From contig CANQPO010000015.1 in the NCBI GenBank assembly GCA_947625695.1, forward strand, positions 1-37,680: DNA of 37,680 nt, read 5' to 3'. The position numbers and the translations under genes are program-made. This document shows positions 28,823 to 35,976 of the stretch, piece by piece. The stretch's first letter is position 1. Each line of letters opens with the position of its first letter. The notes below the pieces were generated by a model that searched no databases, was not told the origin of the DNA, and worked only from the letters and a program-made list of their open reading frames with translations. Source of the DNA: an uncultured Clostridia bacterium (GTDB taxonomy: Bacteria > Bacillota > Clostridia > Christensenellales > Borkfalkiaceae).

Positions 28823-30502
28823 ATGGACTATAAGGCATACATTGCGGAGCGTTTGCCCGTGGAGGGCGTGAAAAGAGAGGAGATCGCGGAGAGCATTGCG
28901 GTCCCTCCCGATACCTCCCTCGGCGACTATGCGCTCCCCTGTTTCAAATTTGCGAAGGCCTTGCGCAAGTCTCCCGTCCTCATCGCGCAGGAGCTCGCTT
29001 CAAGTTATCCCGCCGACGGCGTCATTTCGGAGGCGACGGCGGTCAACGGCTATCTCAACTTCAAAGTCAACCGCAGGGGGCTCGCCGAAGAGACCCTTTC
29101 GCGCATTGAAAAAGAGGGGGAAAGGTACGGCGCCTCTTCGCTCGGCGCGGGCAAGACGGTGTGCATCGACTATTCCTCGGTGAACGTCGCAAAGCCCTTC
29201 CACATCGGGCACCTCTCCACCACCGTGCTGGGGGGCGCTCTCTACCGCATTTTCGAATTTTTGGGATATAAGGCCGTGGGCATCAACCATCTCGGCGACT
29301 ACGGCACGCAGTTCGGCAAACTCATCGCCGCCTACAAGCATTGGGGGAACGAGGAGGAGGTGCTAAAGGGAGGCATTCACGCCATCAACGACCTCTACGT
29401 CCGCTTCAACAGCGAGGCGACGGAGGAGATGGAGGCGGAGGCGCGCGAGTATTTTCGTCTCATCGAGAGCGGGGATAAAGAGGCGGTCGGTCTCTTCAAT
29501 CACTTCAAAGAGCTCACCCTCGACTATGTGCAAAAAATTTACGAAAAACTCCACGTCACCTTCGACAGCTATGCGGGCGAGAGTTTTTACATCGACAAAA
29601 TGGAGCCCGTCATCCAAAAACTAAGGGAGAAGGGCTTGCTCGTAGAGAGCCAAGGGGCGCAGGTCGTCGATCTCGAGCCCTACGGCATGTCGCCCTTCAT
29701 CGTTTTGCGCTCGGACGGCGCCTCCCTCTACGGCACCCGCGACCTCGCGGCGGCGTTCTACCGCAAACAGACTTACAACTTCGACAAGTGCCTCTACGTC
29801 GTCGCCTATCAGCAAAATCTCCACTTCAAGCAGCTCTTCAAGGTCATCGAGCTCATGGGCGAACCGTGGGCGAAAGACTTAGTGCACGTCGCCTACGGCA
29901 TGGTCTCCTTGGAGGACGGCGCAATGTCCACGCGGCAGGGGAAGGTCATCTGGCTGGAGGACGTCATCAACCGTTGCGTTGAAAAGGCGCTCTCTATCAT
30001 CACCGAAAAGAACCCCGCCCTCGAGAACAAGGAGGAGGTCGCCGAAAAGGTGGGCGTCGGCGCGGTCATGTTCGGCGCTCTGTGCAACAATAAAATCAAA
30101 GACATCGTCTTTTCCTACGACAAGGCGCTCAATTTCGACGGCGAGACGAGCGTCTATATCCAATACACCTGCGCCCGCGCTGCCTCCGTGCTTGCCAAGG
30201 CGGGGGAGAGGGGAGAGACCCCTGTCTTGCAGCCCTGCGCGCAGGAGTTCGAACTGATCAAGGCGCTTGCCGACTTCCCCGACACGGTGAAAGCCGCCGC
30301 CGAGAAGTACGAGCCGAGCTACATCGCCCGCTTCGCGGTGGACACGGCGCAGAAGTTCAACAAGTTCTACTTCGATTGCAAAATTTTGCAGGCGGAGAGC
30401 GAGGAACTCAAAAACTTCCGTCTCGCCCTCACGAAGGCCACCCTCACCGTGCTCACCAACGCGCTCACCCTGCTCGGCATCGGCGTTCCGGAGAAGATGT
30501 GA
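28823..30502 (+). CDS. argS: Arginyl-tRNA synthetase
   Basis: Class I aminoacyl-tRNA synthetase that charges tRNA-Arg in the cytoplasm. The 559-aa protein has the N-terminal Add-1 domain (residues 1-110), the signature SVNVAKPFHIGHLSTTVLGG with HIGH at 127-130, HLGDYGTQFGKLIAAYKHWG, the diverged KMSKS-equivalent MSTRQG, and a C-terminal anticodon-binding DALR domain ending LTLLGIGVPEKM. AAAGGAAGTG supports the ATG at 28823; the frame is open further upstream but overlaps the promoter. The TGATG overlap with the HAD phosphatase gene shows coupling. Confidence 0.98.
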   Translation: MDYKAYIAERLPVEGVKREEIAESIAVPPDTSLGDYALPCFKFAKALRKSPVLIAQELASSYPADGVISEATAVNGYLNFKVNRRGLAEETLSRIEKEGERYGASSLGAGKTVCIDYSSVNVAKPFHIGHLSTTVLGGALYRIFEFLGYKAVGINHLGDYGTQFGKLIAAYKHWGNEEEVLKGGIHAINDLYVRFNSEATEEMEAEAREYFRLIESGDKEAVGLFNHFKELTLDYVQKIYEKLHVTFDSYAGESFYIDKMEPVIQKLREKGLLVESQGAQVVDLEPYGMSPFIVLRSDGASLYGTRDLAAAFYRKQTYNFDKCLYVVAYQQNLHFKQLFKVIELMGEPWAKDLVHVAYGMVSLEDGAMSTRQGKVIWLEDVINRCVEKALSIITEKNPALENKEEVAEKVGVGAVMFGALCNNKIKDIVFSYDKALNFDGETSVYIQYTCARAASVLAKAGERGETPVLQPCAQEFELIKALADFPDTVKAAAEKYEPSYIARFAVDTAQKFNKFYFDCKILQAESEELKNFRLALTKATLTVLTNALTLLGIGVPEKM

Positions 30503-31137
30503 TGAAAGCGATCTTTTTCGATCTGGACGGCACCCTGTGCAACACGCTGGGGGACATTCAATTTCACGTCAACAAAATGCTCGCCTCGCGCGGCTATCCC
30601 GAAATTTCGGAGGAGGAGACCAAGGCCTACGTCGGCGACGGGGCGAAAAAGCTCATCGAGCGCGCTCTTCCAAACGGCGCAGAGGATATCGACGGGTGCT
30701 ACGAAGAATTCCTTGCGAGTTTTTCGGTGAGCGACGGGCGCCTTCTCTCTCTGTACGAGGGGGAGAGGGAGGCGCTCGACGCACTGAAAGAGAGGGGGTT
30801 CCTGCTCGCCGTCATCACCAACAAGCCGCAGGCGGCCACCCTCGGCACGCTGAAAAAGTTTTTTCCCGAGGACTATTTTAGCTTTGTCGGCGGGGACAGC
30901 GGTATGTTTCCCGTAAAGCCCGACCCCTCCCTTACTCGCTATGCGGCGCTCACCCTTCGTGTCTCGCTCAAGGACTGCGTGTTCGTGGGCGACGGCGAGC
31001 AGGACGTTTTCACCGCGAAGAACGCGGGCATGCGGGGGATTTCCGCGCTGTGGGGGTACCGCACCCGCGCCCAGCTCAACCTTGCGGGCGCGACCGAGTT
31101 CGCCGAGAATTTCGCAGAGCTTCTGAAAATTTTGTAA
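30502..31137 (+). CDS. HAD-superfamily phosphatase, Gph/PGP-like
   Basis: A 211-aa haloacid dehalogenase-type phosphatase of subfamily IA. Motif I is FFDLDGTLCNT (7-11 DLDGT), the helical cap contains YVGDGAKKLIERAL, motif II is TNK, motif III is the Lys in FPVKPDPS, and motif IV is VFVGDGEQDV. These resemble phosphoglycolate phosphatase and related house-cleaning enzymes, but the substrate cannot be assigned. The ATG overlaps the argS stop by one base (TGATG), so translation is coupled to argS. No clear terminator follows. Confidence 0.9.
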   Translation: MKAIFFDLDGTLCNTLGDIQFHVNKMLASRGYPEISEEETKAYVGDGAKKLIERALPNGAEDIDGCYEEFLASFSVSDGRLLSLYEGEREALDALKERGFLLAVITNKPQAATLGTLKKFFPEDYFSFVGGDSGMFPVKPDPSLTRYAALTLRVSLKDCVFVGDGEQDVFTAKNAGMRGISALWGYRTRAQLNLAGATEFAENFAELLKIL

Positions 31138-31162
31138 AGTCAAAAAAATCGCGAAAAAATTC

Positions 31163-31191
31163 TTGAAAATCGTCCGTGCTTGTGATATAAT
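31163..31191 (+). promoter_or_regulatory. Promoter of the rubrerythrin gene
   Basis: TTGAAA (31163-31168), 17-bp spacer, TATAAT (31186-31191). Confidence 0.85.
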
Positions 31192-31221
31192 ACGGGCGAA
31201 ATCTTTATGGAGGAAAACAAA

Positions 31222-31740
31222 ATGAAAAGATGTGCTGTTTGCGGCGAAATCGTCGCAGATGATGTAGAGGTCTGCCCCGTTTGCAAGGCGACCAAGTTCG
31301 TGCCCGTGGAAGAGGCAAAGTTTGCCTGCGAGCACCATGTCGGCGACGGTATTGTCGAGGACAAGGAAGTGATGGACGGGCTTCGCGCCAACTTCAACGG
31401 CGAATGCTGCGAAGTGGGCATGTACCTTGCAATGGCGCGGGTCGCAGAGCGCGAGGGTTATCCCGAGATCGCCGAGGCGTACAAACGCTATGCCTTTGAG
31501 GAAGCGGAGCACGCAAGCAAGTTTGCAGAGCTTCTCGGCGAAGTCGTTACCGATTCCACCAAGAAGAACCTCGAACTCCGCGCGGCGGCAGAGGCGGGCG
31601 CATGCGAAGGAAAGCTCATGCTCGCAAAGCGGGCGAAGGAACTCGGCTACGACGCCATTCACGACACCGTGCACGAAATGGCGAAGGACGAGGCGCGCCA
31701 CGGCGCAGGCTTCAAGGGGCTTCTGAAGCGCTATTTCTGA
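31222..31740 (+). CDS. Reverse-type rubrerythrin (peroxide-reducing)
   Basis: Non-haem di-iron peroxidase used by anaerobes against hydrogen peroxide. The 172-aa protein has the rubredoxin Fe(Cys)4 site at the N-terminus (Cys4, Cys7, Cys18, Cys21) instead of the C-terminus, i.e. the 'reverse rubrerythrin' arrangement typical of Clostridia. The four-helix di-iron domain follows, with Glu61/Glu64, EEAEHA at 93-98, Glu126/Glu129 and DEARH at 156-160. An ATG at 31207 is in frame, but its GGAGG is the ribosome-binding site for the ATG at 31222, and the protein then starts right at the rubredoxin motif. It is monocistronic with its own promoter and a shared terminator. Confidence 0.94.
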   Translation: MKRCAVCGEIVADDVEVCPVCKATKFVPVEEAKFACEHHVGDGIVEDKEVMDGLRANFNGECCEVGMYLAMARVAEREGYPEIAEAYKRYAFEEAEHASKFAELLGEVVTDSTKKNLELRAAAEAGACEGKLMLAKRAKELGYDAIHDTVHEMAKDEARHGAGFKGLLKRYF

Positions 31741-31769
31741 GCTTTTTCGCAAAAGAAATACCAAAGAAA

Positions 31770-31808
31770 AAAGGACAGGCGGCTTGCCTGTCCTTTCGGC
31801 TTTTTTTG
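31770..31808. terminator. Bidirectional terminator between convergent genes
   Basis: AAAGGACAGGC (31770-31780), loop GGCTT, GCCTGTCCTTT (31786-31796). T-runs follow on both strands, so it serves rubrerythrin (plus) and the membrane protein (minus). Confidence 0.87.
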
Positions 31809-31810
31809 GG

Positions 31811-32335
31811 TCAATGTTTGAATTTGGGGAGAAGCAGACACACGATGTGTATGAGCGCGAACACAATCGTAAAGGAAAGGACGAGCGCGGGCGCTACACT
31901 CGCAGCTCCCATAGCGGATGCGGTAACGGAGGTCGCCCCCGTCAGCGCGCAGGAGAGAGAGTAAATGAGAAAGTAGAAAAAGAGGGGCAGGATGTGCCAT
32001 ACTTTCCCGAGCATGACAAAGATCGGATATTTTTTGCCGAGGTTTAAGAAGGGCAGGGGCAGCGTCAGAAGCCCGAACAGCGAAGCCGCGAGCGAGAACG
32101 CCGCAAATACGATGAGCGCCGTGCAGATCCCGAAATCGGCTTGGTACACATTGACGGAGACATTGCCGAGCCCCGAATACGAAACTACGGGCGCGAGAAA
32201 GAGCAGAAATAAGAGCAGAGAATAAAGCGCAAACGCACAAGCGGGGACGATCATCATCAGAGTGGAAAACTTTCCGCCCGCGTTTTGATCTTCCGGTTCC
32301 TCGCGCGAGAAAACGCCGTTGCCGTAATCATCCAT
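31811..32335 (-). CDS. Four-span membrane protein of unknown function
   Basis: A 174-aa protein that I do not recognise. A charged N-terminal cytoplasmic segment (MDDYGNGVFSREEPEDQNAGG) precedes about four hydrophobic spans (MIVPACAFALYSLLLFLLFL, ICTALIVFAAFSLAASLFGL, VWHILPLFFYFLIYSLSC, APALVLSFTIVFALIHIVCL). AAGGAGG 6 nt before the ATG at 32335 decides the start; an in-frame ATG further out would lie within the promoter. The promoter is perfect consensus. It is a single gene. Confidence 0.8.
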   Translation of the reverse strand: MDDYGNGVFSREEPEDQNAGGKFSTLMMIVPACAFALYSLLLFLLFLAPVVSYSGLGNVSVNVYQADFGICTALIVFAAFSLAASLFGLLTLPLPFLNLGKKYPIFVMLGKVWHILPLFFYFLIYSLSCALTGATSVTASAMGAASVAPALVLSFTIVFALIHIVCLLLPKFKH

Positions 32336-32360
32336 AACAGACCTCCTTGTATTTATAAAA

Positions 32361-32389
32361 ATTATATCACGGCGGCGGGCGGTTGTCAA
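32361..32389 (-). promoter_or_regulatory. Consensus promoter of the four-span membrane protein gene
   Basis: Minus-strand TTGACA (32384-32389), 17-bp spacer, TATAAT (32361-32366). Confidence 0.88.
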
Positions 32390-32412
32390 GGAAAGAAGAA
32401 AAATAAAAAAGT

Positions 32413-32440
32413 GATGGCTTTTCCCGTGGGAAAAACCATC
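32413..32440. other. Imperfect hairpin in the XRE upstream region
   Basis: GATGG-C-TTTTCCC (32413-32425) faces GGGAAAA-A-CCATC (32428-32440). It lies more than 180 bp before the XRE promoter and is not followed by a T-run. The role is unknown. Confidence 0.4.
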
Positions 32441-32557
32441 ATTTGGAGAGTATCAAAACGCCGGAGCCGTAGCTGCAGACGTTTGTCAGCACCGCTTATT
32501 TACGCTTTCATTTTATCGCTTGCGGCGAAGGAAATCAACCTACTTTTCAAGAAAATC

Positions 32558-32606
32558 ACTCTATCTGAGCGGATTTCACGGGTAGAGTTAAAAAATCTCA
32601 CTCTAC
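32558..32606. promoter_or_regulatory. ACTCTA/TAGAGT motif cluster upstream of the XRE-mcsAB-clpC operon
   Basis: ACTCTA (32558-32563), TAGAGT (32583-32588) and ACTCTA (32600-32605). GTAGAGT and ACTCTAC form a 7-bp inverted repeat with an 11-nt spacer, ending 14 bp before the -35 box. This looks like an operator, perhaps for the XRE protein itself. Confidence 0.45.
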
Positions 32607-32620
32607 TCACAGTAGAACTA

Positions 32621-32648
32621 TTGACAATGCGGCATTTTTTGGTATAAT
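32621..32648 (+). promoter_or_regulatory. Consensus promoter of the XRE-mcsAB-clpC operon, leaderless layout
   Basis: Perfect TTGACA (32621-32626), 16-bp spacer, perfect TATAAT (32643-32648), then six bases and the ATG at 32655. Confidence 0.85.
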
Positions 32649-32654
32649 AGAGGT

Positions 32655-33263
32655 ATGGAAGAAGAAATTTTGGCGCAAGTCATCGGGAAGAACATCACCC
32701 GCCTCAGAAAACTTGCGAACATGACCCAGCTCGAACTTGCCGAAAAACTCAACTATTCGGATAAGTCCGTCTCCAAGTGGGAGCAGGGGAACGGCATCCC
32801 CGACGTGCGCATTTTGATCCAGCTCGCGGAGCTGTTCGGCGTCACCCTCGACGACCTCGTGCACGAGCACGTGGACAAAGAGGTGCTCCCGCGGAATACA
32901 AAACTGCGCAACCGCCTCATCACCGTCGTCTGTTCGGTGGGGCTGTGCTGGCTTGTCGCCGTGTGCTGTTTCGTGCTCCTCGGGCTCTTCGGACCCGACC
33001 TCGAATTCAAGTGGCTCGCCTTCCTGTTCGCAGTGCCCGCTTCGGCGATCGTGGTAGTGGTATTCAGCACCCTTTGGCAGTGGAAGTGGACGCGCATCAT
33101 CTCCATCTCCGTGCTCGTGTGGACGGTGATCGGCTGTGTGTACCTCGTCGTCTATGCCGTCACGGGGGGAACGCAAAACCTTTGGTTCCTCTTCCTCATC
33201 GGCATTCCGCTGCAGGCGCTCACCCTCGTCTACTTTATGTGGCGGTCCCGCTTTAAGAGGTGA
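32655..33263 (+). CDS. XRE-family regulator with C-terminal membrane domain
   Basis: A 202-aa protein. The N-terminal XRE HTH (residues 8-65: IGKNITRLRKLANMTQLELA, EKLNYSDKSVSKWEQGNGIP) is followed by about four hydrophobic spans (VVCSVGLCWLVAVCCFVLLG, WLAFLFAVPASAIVVVVFST, ISISVLVWTVIGCVYLVVYA, LWFLFLIGIPLQALTLVYFM). It is probably a membrane-tethered DNA-binding protein. The ATG lies 6 nt after the -10 box, so the mRNA is likely leaderless. It heads a tightly packed gene row running to clpC, where ctsR usually stands in Bacillota. It is thus a candidate regulator of the protein-quality-control genes; that is inference from position. Confidence 0.88.
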   Translation: MEEEILAQVIGKNITRLRKLANMTQLELAEKLNYSDKSVSKWEQGNGIPDVRILIQLAELFGVTLDDLVHEHVDKEVLPRNTKLRNRLITVVCSVGLCWLVAVCCFVLLGLFGPDLEFKWLAFLFAVPASAIVVVVFSTLWQWKWTRIISISVLVWTVIGCVYLVVYAVTGGTQNLWFLFLIGIPLQALTLVYFMWRSRFKR

Positions 33264-33268
33264 TTCTT

Positions 33269-34294
33269 ATGGAAGAGGTCAAAAAATATCATCTTCGCGC
33301 GAAAATAAACGGCGGGTTCGGCTGGGCGTTCATTGTGATCGCCCTCATCGCCATGGCGGGGCTCGTCGTCTCCCTCATCATGCTCGGGCTCGGCAACGAG
33401 CACATGTTTTTGCTCGGCATTCTTGCGGGTAGCTTTGCGGGCGGCGCCCTCCTTTGCGGGCTCTTCGGCTATCTTCTCGTGCGCGAGGGGGAGATCCTTC
33501 ACCGGCGCGAGCTCGACGCTATAGAGCGCGCCGACGGCGAGGAAAGTTTCTTCATCGGCGAGGGCACGATGATAACCTTCGAAGAGGAGGGCATTTCCAT
33601 TCACAACAGCGAACGGGCGATTTCCGTTCCCTACAAAGAACTCCGTTTTATCTCCGTCTGCACCCGCCGCAAGCCGCAGGAAAAGGGGGAGTGGAGCGTC
33701 CTCATCGAGACGCCCGCCTCCTACGTCGTGAAGAAGGCAAAAAAAGAGGAGCCCCCCGTGCTCATTCAGGCGGAGGGGAAAGAGCGGCTCTACCGCGCCC
33801 TCGAAAAGCATTCCCTCGTCCTGCTCGGCGAAAAGCGGGAGGAAGGGGAGCAAGAAGGCAAAAAAGAGGCGCAAAAGTTCACCCGTATGCAAAAATACGA
33901 CCTTCCCGACAGGGCAAGGCGGAAGCGCGCGCTCTGGTTTTTGCTGCTCGGCGTCCTGCTTACGGGCGGCGGCGTGGGACTGATGTTCTACATGTCCGCG
34001 CTCGGCGCCCCCGTCATCGTGGTGGGCGGATATATCGTCCTCCGCGCCATCGCCTCCTATCAAAGGGGCAAGCGGGTGTTTACCGTCTACCGCGAGGGGC
34101 TGTATCTTGCCGAACTCTCCTCGCGGGACAGCTTCTTCCTCAAATGGGAAGAGGTCGAAAAGATCGTCCCCGCCAAAGCGGAAAATCAGGATATTTTGCG
34201 GGCGAATTGCCTCTACGGGGCATATGATCTTCCCCGTCCCGAAGGCGCATACGAGTACCTCAAGGCGCATTTCCCCGAAAAGTGCGGCAGATGA
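33269..34294 (+). CDS. Membrane protein with two paired spans and PH-like segments
   Basis: A 341-aa protein. Each half has two hydrophobic spans (17-39 and 46-71; about 222-262) followed by a beta-rich soluble stretch with a similar pattern (ISIHNSERAISVPYKELRFISV in the first, FTVYREGLYLAELSSRDSFFLKWEEVEKI in the second). This suggests a duplicated unit resembling bacterial PH-like (YcxB-type) domains. A Lys/Glu-rich linker separates the halves. The ATG at 33269 has AGAGGTG at the right distance; a GTG at 33260 is an alternative. It is 5 bp after the XRE gene and overlaps DUF1653 by ATGA, so it belongs to the same operon. Function is unknown. Confidence 0.78.
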   Translation: MEEVKKYHLRAKINGGFGWAFIVIALIAMAGLVVSLIMLGLGNEHMFLLGILAGSFAGGALLCGLFGYLLVREGEILHRRELDAIERADGEESFFIGEGTMITFEEEGISIHNSERAISVPYKELRFISVCTRRKPQEKGEWSVLIETPASYVVKKAKKEEPPVLIQAEGKERLYRALEKHSLVLLGEKREEGEQEGKKEAQKFTRMQKYDLPDRARRKRALWFLLLGVLLTGGGVGLMFYMSALGAPVIVVGGYIVLRAIASYQRGKRVFTVYREGLYLAELSSRDSFFLKWEEVEKIVPAKAENQDILRANCLYGAYDLPRPEGAYEYLKAHFPEKCGR

Positions 34295-34563
34295 CAGATG
34301 CGCCCATGCGCATAACGCACAAACAGAGTATGAGAGAGTTGAAAATCCACGGCGTTTACCGCCATTTCAAGGGAAAATATTACTATGTGGAGGGGGTGGC
34401 GACCCACTCCGAAACGCGCGAACAGCTCGTTGTTTACCGCGCTCTCTACGGCGAAAGGGGGCTCTATGTCCGTCCGCTCGAGATGTTCCTCTCCCCCGTG
34501 GACAGGGAAAAATATCCCCTCGCCGAACAAGAATATCGCTTTGAAGAAGTGGAACATGAGTGA
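34291..34563 (+). CDS. DUF1653 family protein
   Basis: A 90-aa protein containing the short DUF1653 domain: IHGVYRHFKGKYYYVEGVAT, HSETREQLVVYRALYG and RGLYVRPLEMFLSPVDREKYP. This is a compact beta-fold found in many bacteria without known function. The start at 34291 is chosen for its ATGA overlap with the previous stop. No good Shine-Dalgarno is present, and the internal ATG at 34330 (starting MRELKIHGVYR) would match typical family N-termini better. It overlaps mcsA by 8 bp. Its place inside a stress-chaperone operon is notable. Confidence 0.85.
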   Translation: MTDAPMRITHKQSMRELKIHGVYRHFKGKYYYVEGVATHSETREQLVVYRALYGERGLYVRPLEMFLSPVDREKYPLAEQEYRFEEVEHE

Positions 34564-34876
34564 TTCTCGGGTATGTCCCCGCTGCGGGACGACAATCGAA
34601 GAATTCCGCCGCACGGGGCTTGTGGGCTGTGCGGAGTGTTACCGCGCCTTCCGCACGGAAATTCTCTCCACCGTCCGCCGCGTGCAGGGCACGACCCACC
34701 ACGAGGGGGCAATCCCTACGGTCTCGGAGGAGAAATATTCCTTCATGCTCGAACAGCAGCACCTCAAGGAGAGCATCGAAAAGGCGATGCGCGCGGGGCG
34801 GTTTGAAGAGGCGGAGGAACTTCAGCGGCGGCTCAAGGAGAGCAACCTCACCCGCCGCAAGGAGGAACAGACGTGA
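34556..34876 (+). CDS. mcsA: Short McsA-like activator of the arginine kinase
   Basis: McsA is the zinc-binding partner and activator of the protein-arginine kinase McsB. The 106-aa product keeps one zinc module (Cys7, Cys10, Cys25, Cys28 in CPRCGTTIEEFRRTGLVGCAEC) and a C-terminal UVR motif (about 71-97, LKESIEKAMRAGRFEEAEEL). Classical McsA of about 180 aa has an additional N-terminal CxxC pair and linker; these are absent, and the DUF1653 gene fills the DNA where they would be. So this is a naturally short form, not a truncation by frameshift. It overlaps DUF1653 by 8 bp and mcsB by GTGA. Confidence 0.88.
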   Translation: MSDSRVCPRCGTTIEEFRRTGLVGCAECYRAFRTEILSTVRRVQGTTHHEGAIPTVSEEKYSFMLEQQHLKESIEKAMRAGRFEEAEELQRRLKESNLTRRKEEQT

Positions 34877-35970
34877 AACCGAGCGCCTTCCGCTATGAAA
34901 ACGTCGCCGTCTCCACCCGCATCCGCTTGGCGCGCAACTTTGCGGACTATCCCTTTCCCGCCCGTCTCGACAGGGCTTCGGCGCGGGAGATCGTCGGCAT
35001 TGTCTCGTCGGCGCTTCGGGAGGTGGACGCCTTCGAGCTCCACTACATGGACAGCATTCCCCGCCGTCTTGCGGAGGTGTACATCGAACGCTATCAGATC
35101 AGCCGCGACCTTTGGGAACGCCGCGACATTTCGGCCGTACTCTTTTTGCGGAGGAGCGGCGGGAGCAGGACGTTCGAAAAGGAGCTTTCGGACATTCTCA
35201 CCGAAAACGTCTCCGTCATGATCAATGAAGAGGACCACATCCGCGAGCAATACTTTGTGCGCGGGTTTGACTTAAAGAGGGGGTACGAACGGCTCTCGGG
35301 CATCGACGAGAGCATCGCCGAGACCATTCCCTTCGCCTGCGACAGGGAGCTGGGGTACCTCACCGCCTGTCCCACCAACGTCGGCACGGGCCTGCGCGCC
35401 TCCGTCATGCTCTTTCTGCCCGCCCTTGCACGCCGCGGCAGAATGCGGGAGATCGCGGCAAAGCTCAAGAGCAGGGGGCTCACCGTGCGCGGCATGTTCG
35501 GCGAGGGGAGCGGCGCGGAGGGAGACCTCTACCAGATCAGCAACGAGGTCACCTTGGGCGCGCGCGATACGGAAATTCTCGCCGTCGTGGAGCGGGAGGT
35601 GAACGACCTCGTGGAGGACGAACTCACGGAGCGGGACATGTTGCAGCAGGAGGGGGGCACGGCCCTTATCGACCGCATCCTGCGCTCCTACGGCATTCTC
35701 ACCAACTGCGCGCAGATCGACGCGCACGAATTTTTGGAACGGCTCTCGGACGTCAAGCTCGGCGTGGCGCTCGGCATGCTCGGGGGGGAGATGAGCGATC
35801 TCGACACCCTGCTCGTCTCCACCCGTCCCGCCAACCTCATGGAGCTGGCGGGGGGAGAGCTCTCCGAAGAGGGACAGGACGTTTTTCGCGCGCAGTATGC
35901 GGGCAGGGCGCTTCGGCGCATGTGCACGCTCGACGAAGAGATGCGCGAGAATTTATTTGCAGAGGAGTAA
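34873..35970 (+). CDS. mcsB: Protein-arginine kinase McsB
   Basis: Phosphagen-kinase-like enzyme that phosphorylates arginine residues and so marks damaged proteins for ClpC-ClpP. The 365-aa protein shows VSTRIRLARNFADYPFP (13-29), the catalytic-site NEEDH at 118-122 and the active-site Cys166 in TACPTNVGTGLRASVMLFLP, matching Cys167 of characterised McsB. Translation starts at a GTG (34873) overlapping the mcsA stop, with AAGGAGG 8 nt upstream. It is followed 6 bp later by clpC. Confidence 0.96.
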   Translation: MKPSAFRYENVAVSTRIRLARNFADYPFPARLDRASAREIVGIVSSALREVDAFELHYMDSIPRRLAEVYIERYQISRDLWERRDISAVLFLRRSGGSRTFEKELSDILTENVSVMINEEDHIREQYFVRGFDLKRGYERLSGIDESIAETIPFACDRELGYLTACPTNVGTGLRASVMLFLPALARRGRMREIAAKLKSRGLTVRGMFGEGSGAEGDLYQISNEVTLGARDTEILAVVEREVNDLVEDELTERDMLQQEGGTALIDRILRSYGILTNCAQIDAHEFLERLSDVKLGVALGMLGGEMSDLDTLLVSTRPANLMELAGGELSEEGQDVFRAQYAGRALRRMCTLDEEMRENLFAEE

Positions 35971-35976
35971 AAAAAT

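Noticed and set aside
30367..31866. 499-aa minus-strand frame across the argS end, HAD gene and rubrerythrin
   Set aside because: It is opposite three genes with clear motifs, promoters and a terminator.
34282..34560. Frameshifted N-terminal zinc finger of McsA hidden upstream
   Set aside because: No second CxxC pair is present in any plus frame immediately upstream, and the DNA encodes a convincing DUF1653 protein.
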